The position numbers and the translations under genes were made by a program. From JBMOKU01 sp049324315 (GTDB lineage: Bacteria; Bacillota; Clostridia; Peptostreptococcales; Thermotaleaceae): a DNA stretch of 64,000 nt. Positions 59,580 to 64,000 of this stretch are shown here, in pieces. A model generated the notes under the pieces. That model saw only the letters and a list, made by a program, of their open reading frames with translations, was not told the origin of the DNA and did no database searches. Each line of letters opens with the position of its first letter. The stretch's first letter is position 1. The DNA lies in the NCBI GenBank assembly GCA_049324315.1, contig JBMOKU010000055.1, positions 143,384 to 207,383 of the forward strand, in the 5' to 3' direction.

Positions 59580-59952
59580 AGCACCACCTTCAATCTTCTA
59601 ATTTATTCTTTTTATTATCCCCTCGTATGCCTTAAAATACCCAGACTTTTAATAATCCAATGCACAAATACTTAACAGAATAATTTTTGACCTTCAAGGC
59701 AAGTATCCAAAATATCAACATTGAAGTATACCCTAAGAGTTAGACACTAAATTTAACTTTTGGAGGTAACGATAAAGCGTATCCTTTATGCAGTAATAAA
59801 AGTTTTTATGATAAAATTTAATTTTGAAAAAATAGAAAGGGAATATTTAATACTATTTCTTTTTATATAACGATTCGATATTTTTTGTGTTAAAAAAGTC
59901 GAGCATCGTTAAAGTAGCTTTGGTATGATGTAGATATGAAAGGAGGGAGATG
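59580..59952. other. Intergenic region upstream of the second AraC-type gene
   Basis: This 373-bp AT-rich stretch shows only a possible extended -10 (TTTGGTATGAT near 59920) and the AGGAGGG site of the following gene. I see no gene, repeat or RNA. Confidence 0.4.
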
Positions 59953-60816
59953 ATGTTAAAGGAATTAAATCATGTGATTGACTATATTGAAGATCATTTA
60001 ACCGATGAAATTTCTCTTGAAAAAATCTCTGAATATGCTGGAGTTTCAGACTTTCACTTTAGAAAGATATTTTTATATCTTTCAGGGTTGACGCTTAATG
60101 AATATATCAAAAACAGAAAATTGTCGGAAGCAAGTATGGATTTGCTAAATGGAGAAAAAGTAACGGATGTAGCTTTGAAATATGGTTATCAGTCAATGGA
60201 CGGCTTTACCCGAGCATTTAAAAAGTGGAGTGGGTTTTTACCCTCGGATGTAATCAAAAAAGGCATAAGTAAATCGTTTCCCAAACTTTCATTCATAATA
60301 ACCGTCAAAGGAGGAATCACTATGGAATTTAGAATTGAAGACAAACCAGCGTTTAATTTAGTCGGTGTAAGTAAACGTGTCCCTATGCAATTTGAAGGTG
60401 TTAATAACGAGATTGTAAAGCTTGCACAAAGCATAACGGATGAACAAAAAGAAGAAATGCATTCTCTTCAAAACATTGAACCTTATGAAATTGTCAATGC
60501 TTCTTATGAGGCTGACGCTAATTTCTTAAAAGAAGAAGGAGATTTAACTCACTTGATAGGTATTTTAACGACTGAAAATCAAGTAAGTGATCTATTAGAA
60601 AAAGTGCCAGTCGGAGCCTATACTTGGGCTATATTCCCAAACGAAGGACCATTTCCTTCTACGTTACAAGATACAATGGCAAAAATATATTCAGAATGGC
60701 TTCCTTCTTCAGATTATGAAGTAATCAATGCCCCTGCTTTTTCTTTTACTAAAATGGATAAAAATAAAAAAGACTTCGCTTATAGTGAAGTTTGGATTCC
60801 TGTTCATAAGAGATAA
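59953..60816 (+). CDS. AraC-family regulator with GyrI-like effector-binding domain (paralog)
   Basis: The 287-residue protein has the same two parts as the protein at 707: an AraC-type double helix-turn-helix (residues about 5-103, DFHFRKIFLYLSG and SMDGFTRAFKKW) and a GyrI-like C-terminal sensor (from about 125, FRIEDKPAFNLVG). The two share long blocks in the sensor, such as GPFPxTLQ and IYSEWxPSS. It starts at ATG 59953, five bases after AGGAGGG; ATG 59950 is too close. It has no cotranscribed partner. Its ligand and targets are unknown. Confidence 0.9.
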   Translation: MLKELNHVIDYIEDHLTDEISLEKISEYAGVSDFHFRKIFLYLSGLTLNEYIKNRKLSEASMDLLNGEKVTDVALKYGYQSMDGFTRAFKKWSGFLPSDVIKKGISKSFPKLSFIITVKGGITMEFRIEDKPAFNLVGVSKRVPMQFEGVNNEIVKLAQSITDEQKEEMHSLQNIEPYEIVNASYEADANFLKEEGDLTHLIGILTTENQVSDLLEKVPVGAYTWAIFPNEGPFPSTLQDTMAKIYSEWLPSSDYEVINAPAFSFTKMDKNKKDFAYSEVWIPVHKR

Positions 60817-60939
60817 AAACTAAAAGCACACAAATCATTTTATTCGGCACAATTTTGTATTTACTGTTGCCCGCTAAATATTATTAAAAATAGAATAAAA
60901 TAATAGCATAGAGGACGCGGAGTCAACAAATTAAGCATA

Positions 60940-60966
60940 AGCAAGGTGAAAAGCCTTGCTTTTTAT
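60940..60966 (+). terminator. Terminator downstream of the second AraC-type gene
   Basis: AAGCAAGG pairs with CCTTGCTT around a 7-base loop, followed by TTTATTT on the plus strand. It lies 124 bases after the regulator stop and overlaps the end of the minus-strand relic at 60963. Confidence 0.65.
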
Positions 60967-61118
60967 TTGGTTCTAGTAACCGGTTTGCCATCAATGGCAA
61001 ACTGATTACTGTAACCAACAACGTTAAGAATACCCAAGTAAGCACCAAATTCATAAGCCTCATCACCACGTTCAATTGCAGTTTCCTTAACTTCAACAAA
61101 CCTCCTGCTGCTTCTAAT
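60963..61118 (-). pseudogene. C-terminal fragment of an unknown gene
   Basis: A minus-strand frame of 51 codons reads VKETAIERGDEAYEFGAYLG and continues to VTRTK before a stop. It is preceded directly by an in-frame stop and has no start codon, yet the residue use is protein-like. I consider it a leftover of a gene cut by the recombinase element next to it. The family is unknown. Confidence 0.35.
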
Positions 61119-61146
61119 TTATTCTTCAATAGTCACTATTCTTTCA

Positions 61147-61512
61147 TTATCTATCGTACGTATCTATTTTATATTGAACATCTGATATATGTTTTTCTAT
61201 TGATTCATGTATCTTATCAATCAATAGAGGCATGGGACTGCTTCTATTAGGACATTTATTAGCAAATGGGTCTTTATACCAACAATTCTTTACCGCTAGT
61301 AACCCCTTTCTATCTAACCGTTCAGTAAATCCTAAAAAATGTCCACAGCAACTGCACTTAATCAATCCTGTAAGAGACAATATCTTCTTTGCAGTAGTCT
61401 TTCTTGGTGCTTTTGTTTTACGTTTTAAAAATTCTTCTATTATATCATGTTCTTCTTGAGTTTTTAATGCTTGATGTAATCCTTTTCTCCAGTCTAGAGT
61501 ATAACATTTCAT
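61147..61512 (-). pseudogene. Relic of a large serine recombinase (zinc-ribbon part)
   Basis: The 121-codon frame has SLTGLIKCSCCGHFLGF, a Cys further on (NCWYKD) and KCPNRS, which is the zinc beta-ribbon of large serine recombinases, then a helical tail. Upstream the frame is open for ten more codons to about 61542 but the catalytic resolvase domain is absent. It is the remainder of an integrated element such as a phage or a transposon of the Tn4451 type. No att sites can be pointed out. Confidence 0.7.
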
Positions 61513-61604
61513 TACTGTTTCCCACGCAACATTGAAAGAAGCTTATTGGCTCTACTTCAACTGTTATATTTACAACTTGAATCCAAATTTCCATTTATGC
61601 AAAA

Positions 61605-62513
61605 CTAAACATGGTCACATTTGATGGGTGGAAACAACTTATCAAGGATAAAAATGTATAGAAACATACCCCCAATATCTATAGACGCAAATATCAAAAA
61701 CCAACCTTTTATATTAACATAGATAAGAGCAAATTTATAAGCAACATAGAGGACACAGTAAAGAATCAGTACTATCATTGATTTCCAATACCATTTTAAT
61801 TTTGAATAGTAAATAAACATACATGAAATTGATATAAGAAACAAATTACTTACACAGATAAGTACAAAACTGCTCATTGGATAAGGAAGAATCTTTGTAT
61901 TTAAGGTAAGTATACCCGACAGCATTTGAATCCACCATGCAGTAGGCATATGTAGAGTGAATAACCCATGGAGCATAAAAAAATAACGCAAGATAGGCTT
62001 CTTGAACATATATTTGTTCTTGTATACGTATTTTGTTACTCCGAAAAGTATGAGTAAACCAAGCATTGTCATCCATGTCTTATACCAATGATGATGCTTG
62101 TATAAGCCAAATTTTATAAATAGTTCTTCTATAATACCGTAAATAATTGAAAAAACAAAGAACCAGTAATATTTTAGATTCAAAACTGCAATCAATAGTG
62201 CTGTAGATGTAACACTGAACTGTGAAAAAAGATTGCCTGCCATTGTATCATATATTGGAGTTTTTGGCATTATCAGGGGATAATAATCATATGCATTAAA
62301 AAATAATATAGTGGCTTCAAATGTAAAAGTCATTCCCGAAATAACAAAAAATAGAACCATTATATATTTAACATTTTTGTCTATTCTTAAAATAACAACC
62401 ATTTGAATTACAGTTAGCACCCCTAATAGTATATACCAAATTGTATTGCTCCAAAATGAAGATGTTATATAAATCATTCCTTTTATTTTTTCTTTATTAT
62501 TTTCCAATTTCAA
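61605..62513 (-). CDS. Unknown polytopic membrane protein
   Basis: A protein of up to 302 residues with about nine membrane helices, rich in aromatic residues. The segment GIIEELFIKFGLYKHHHWYKTW near 135-156 is the most striking: an acidic pair and a His triplet in a loop, which could bind a metal. I know no family for certain; CBO0543-like small membrane proteins have some similarity in style. The frame starts at TTG 62513 without a clear ribosome site; ATG 62477 is an alternative but is only one base from AAAGGA. It stands alone between a recombinase relic and the carboxypeptidase gene. Confidence 0.65.
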   Translation of the reverse strand: MKLENNKEKIKGMIYITSSFWSNTIWYILLGVLTVIQMVVILRIDKNVKYIMVLFFVISGMTFTFEATILFFNAYDYYPLIMPKTPIYDTMAGNLFSQFSVTSTALLIAVLNLKYYWFFVFSIIYGIIEELFIKFGLYKHHHWYKTWMTMLGLLILFGVTKYVYKNKYMFKKPILRYFFMLHGLFTLHMPTAWWIQMLSGILTLNTKILPYPMSSFVLICVSNLFLISISCMFIYYSKLKWYWKSMIVLILYCVLYVAYKFALIYVNIKGWFLIFASIDIGGMFLYIFILDKLFPPIKCDHV

Positions 62514-62631
62514 ATTTAATATTACTCAATCGAAAAATGTCAGTAAGATAAGAACCTCTAAATTATCCAAGACATATAATAATTATAAATTTATATCCAG
62601 ATAGAAATGCAAAAAGATATAGAGGTGTGCT

Positions 62632-63837
62632 ATGAAGATAAAGCTTAAGATTATCTCCTTTTTAATTTGTTTTTGCTTTGTTTTTGCAAGCTTAACTTCC
62701 ATAGCCATGGAATACGATTATAAAAATCTTGAAATTGTTGATCCCTATGCTCCTATTACTTATCAACAGATGTTAACCACAATTGAAGAACTCAAAGAGA
62801 GTTTCTCTGAGTTAATAACCTGGGAGAGTATTGGTAAGTCATGGGATCATAGAGATATCATACTCTTAAAACTTGGGAAGGGCGATACCCTTATACACAT
62901 CAATGGCAGTGTCCATGCAAGGGAGAGAATTACCACAAACATTATATTAAAGAACATAGAGGATTATTGTAACGCCTATTGCGCTCAAGAAACTATCAAG
63001 GGATATGATGTAAAAGAACTTTTGGATCAAGTAACAATTTATTTTGTCCCTATGGTTAATCCTGACGGAGTAGATTATACCATTCTAGGAGAATCTGCCA
63101 TCAGAGATGCTATATTAAAAGAGAATCTGGCTTCCATAGCTAGTTTTGATCAGTCACCCTACTTCTCGGGCATAAATAGGTGGAAGGCCAATATTAAAGG
63201 CGTTGACATTAATAAGCAATGGGATTTTGGTTGGGAAGAGAAGGAATTATTGAATCCTACTAAGCCCTCGGACTCTTATTACAAAGGAGCCTGTCCCCAT
63301 AGTGAGCCTGAAACCCAGGCATTGGAAAAATTAAGTCTCCAGCACCCCTTTATGATTTATGGCACCTACCACACTCAGGGCAGCCTTTTTTACTGGTACA
63401 AATATCAGACAGGGGATGATTTAAGGGAAGTAATCGACATTAGCAAGAAAATTAGTTCTATAACGGGTTTTAAACCCGTTCCTGCCTTCAATCATATTCC
63501 TAGAAATTTTTCTTCCTATAAGGGATATGCGGATTGGACTGCTGTGGAACTTAAAAAACCCTCTTTTACCATTGAATTTGCGAAAGGAAAGTACAGCGAA
63601 AAAGACTTTGACAAAATCTACAAGCCCAGTATTGGACTTCCCCTTATGTTTGCTGAAGAAGCCTTGAAGCTAAGAGAACAATATGCGTATGAGGTATACT
63701 TTGATGATGTTTTTGTTCAAAGATTCAAAAGACTAGAAGATGCAGTAAGCTATATAGAAAAATACAAAGACTCAGAGATCCATGGGATAGTACGAAAAAA
63801 TGGTGATACTGAGTATGTTCGTCCCCCAAGGATTTAA
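62632..63837 (+). CDS. Secreted M14-family zinc carboxypeptidase
   Basis: A 401-residue exported peptidase. Residues 1-25 form a signal peptide with a cut likely after ASLTSIA. The M14 zinc site is HARE (HXXE) near residue 95 and the distant His in YGTYHTQG near 247; the catalytic Glu is in SFTIEFAKG near 310. NPDGV and the INRWKANIKGVDINKQWDF stretch also fit the family, where Asn/Arg bind the terminal carboxylate. The last 60 residues, after LREQY, are a small extra domain. Relatives in Firmicutes cut gamma-D-glutamyl-diaminopimelate in wall peptides or free peptide ends. It has a terminator after it. Confidence 0.88.
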   Translation: MKIKLKIISFLICFCFVFASLTSIAMEYDYKNLEIVDPYAPITYQQMLTTIEELKESFSELITWESIGKSWDHRDIILLKLGKGDTLIHINGSVHARERITTNIILKNIEDYCNAYCAQETIKGYDVKELLDQVTIYFVPMVNPDGVDYTILGESAIRDAILKENLASIASFDQSPYFSGINRWKANIKGVDINKQWDFGWEEKELLNPTKPSDSYYKGACPHSEPETQALEKLSLQHPFMIYGTYHTQGSLFYWYKYQTGDDLREVIDISKKISSITGFKPVPAFNHIPRNFSSYKGYADWTAVELKKPSFTIEFAKGKYSEKDFDKIYKPSIGLPLMFAEEALKLREQYAYEVYFDDVFVQRFKRLEDAVSYIEKYKDSEIHGIVRKNGDTEYVRPPRI

Positions 63838-63843
63838 CAAAAA

Positions 63844-63872
63844 ATAAAGCAGGTATTTATTCCTGCTATTTT
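63844..63872 (+). terminator. Terminator of the carboxypeptidase gene
   Basis: AGCAGG and CCTGCT pair around an 8-base loop (AT pairs extend the stem), followed by ATTTTA, seven bases after the stop codon. Confidence 0.6.
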
Positions 63873-63874
63873 AC

Positions 63875-64000
63875 GGGAGTGTAAATAATTTTGTGGGTTT
63901 GGATTGGAAGGATCTCCAATCTGGTAGAATAGTATATTAAATTGAAGATAGATTACGGCTAGGATTGCCAAGATTATTCTGATCTATGCATGGATTTGAA
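63875..64000 (-). mobile_element. Possible terminal part of an IS256-type insertion sequence
   Basis: At 63875-63895 the sequence GGGAGTGTAAATAATTTTGTG looks like the terminal inverted repeat usual for IS256-family elements (written here inwards). The DNA inward to the window edge has no intact frame; the minus strand shows stops in all frames, so if an element is here its transposase end is decayed. Only one end is inside the window. Confidence 0.3.

Noticed and set aside
60923..61129. 68-codon minus-strand frame near the recombinase relic
   Set aside because: Its residues are low-complexity (Leu/Val runs), and the neighbouring frame gives a far more protein-like sequence ending in VTRTK.
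1..64000. CRISPR arrays, rRNA genes, phage structural operons or a replication origin
   Set aside because: No regularly spaced direct repeats, no rRNA signatures, no capsid/tail genes and no DnaA-box cluster were recognised on either strand.

Overview
The window is low-GC DNA of a Gram-positive anaerobe of the class Clostridia. This rests on strong AGGAGG ribosome sites, frequent TTG and GTG starts, intrinsic terminators with long T tracts, a clostridial sulfate-assimilation cluster built on an AprAB-type APS reductase, an [FeFe]-hydrogenase-like protein next to a DRTGG protein, an anaerobic (CbiK/CbiL) cobalamin branch and a DAACS symporter controlled from next door. A relative of Alkaliphilus/Natronincola is my guess; no 16S is present to prove it.

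Layout. 1-5 kb: a cut-off radical SAM gene, an AraC-type regulator with a GyrI-like sensor domain, YbaK, a tRNA-Ala, an RluD-type pseudouridine synthase, a Nudix hydrolase and NAD kinase. 5-10.3 kb: two tandem, about 91 percent identical dicarboxylate/amino-acid:cation symporters and a GlnK/GlnL-like two-component pair. 10.3-15.3 kb: hypotheticals, a GmhB-like HAD phosphatase, dispersed repeats and a DcuS/DcuR-type pair. 15.4-30.4 kb: envelope and housekeeping genes (UgtP-like glycosyltransferase, gamma carbonic anhydrase, FabI, a PBP/FtsW/FHA wall-synthesis cluster, PepF, the DRTGG and hydrogenase-like pair, MurI, YitT, a long glutamine synthetase). 30.5-34 kb: an unknown membrane protein, an orphan branched-chain amino-acid binding lipoprotein and MscS.

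34-39.5 kb: a cobalt uptake operon (cbiMNQO plus a Cys-rich small protein) behind a complete cobalamin riboswitch with its own terminator, preceded by cbiL, cbiK and a stand-alone LytTR regulator. 39.8-52.2 kb: a 12-kb, one-direction sulfate-assimilation operon. From the promoter side it encodes a ThiS-like sulfur carrier, its E1-like activating enzyme, a JAMM protease, a siroheme sulfite reductase fused to TusA, CysK, a gene remnant that looks like the tail of a MetY-type enzyme, an unknown protein, an SLC13/DASS permease, CysC, AprA, AprB, CysD and CysN. The parts give sulfate import, activation to APS, reduction to sulfite and sulfide, and probably loading of sulfur onto a carrier whose diglycine is masked by four extra residues (ALEF). 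The CysN C-terminal kinase domain looks dead while a separate intact CysC is present. This operon is the most interesting part of the window.

52.5-55.5 kb: iron uptake (FeoA, a FeoB naturally split into G-domain and membrane proteins) and a DtxR-family regulator. 55.7-64 kb: a decaying accessory end with a thioredoxin-domain (YyaL) gene interrupted by an in-frame stop, a second N-terminal relic of the same family, another pseudogene, a HEPN/MNT toxin-antitoxin pair, a second AraC-GyrI regulator, a serine-recombinase relic, an unknown polytopic protein, a secreted M14 carboxypeptidase and a possible IS256-type end at the right edge.

Coordinates were indexed by hand. Start codons were chosen from ribosome sites and often lie inside the longest open frame.
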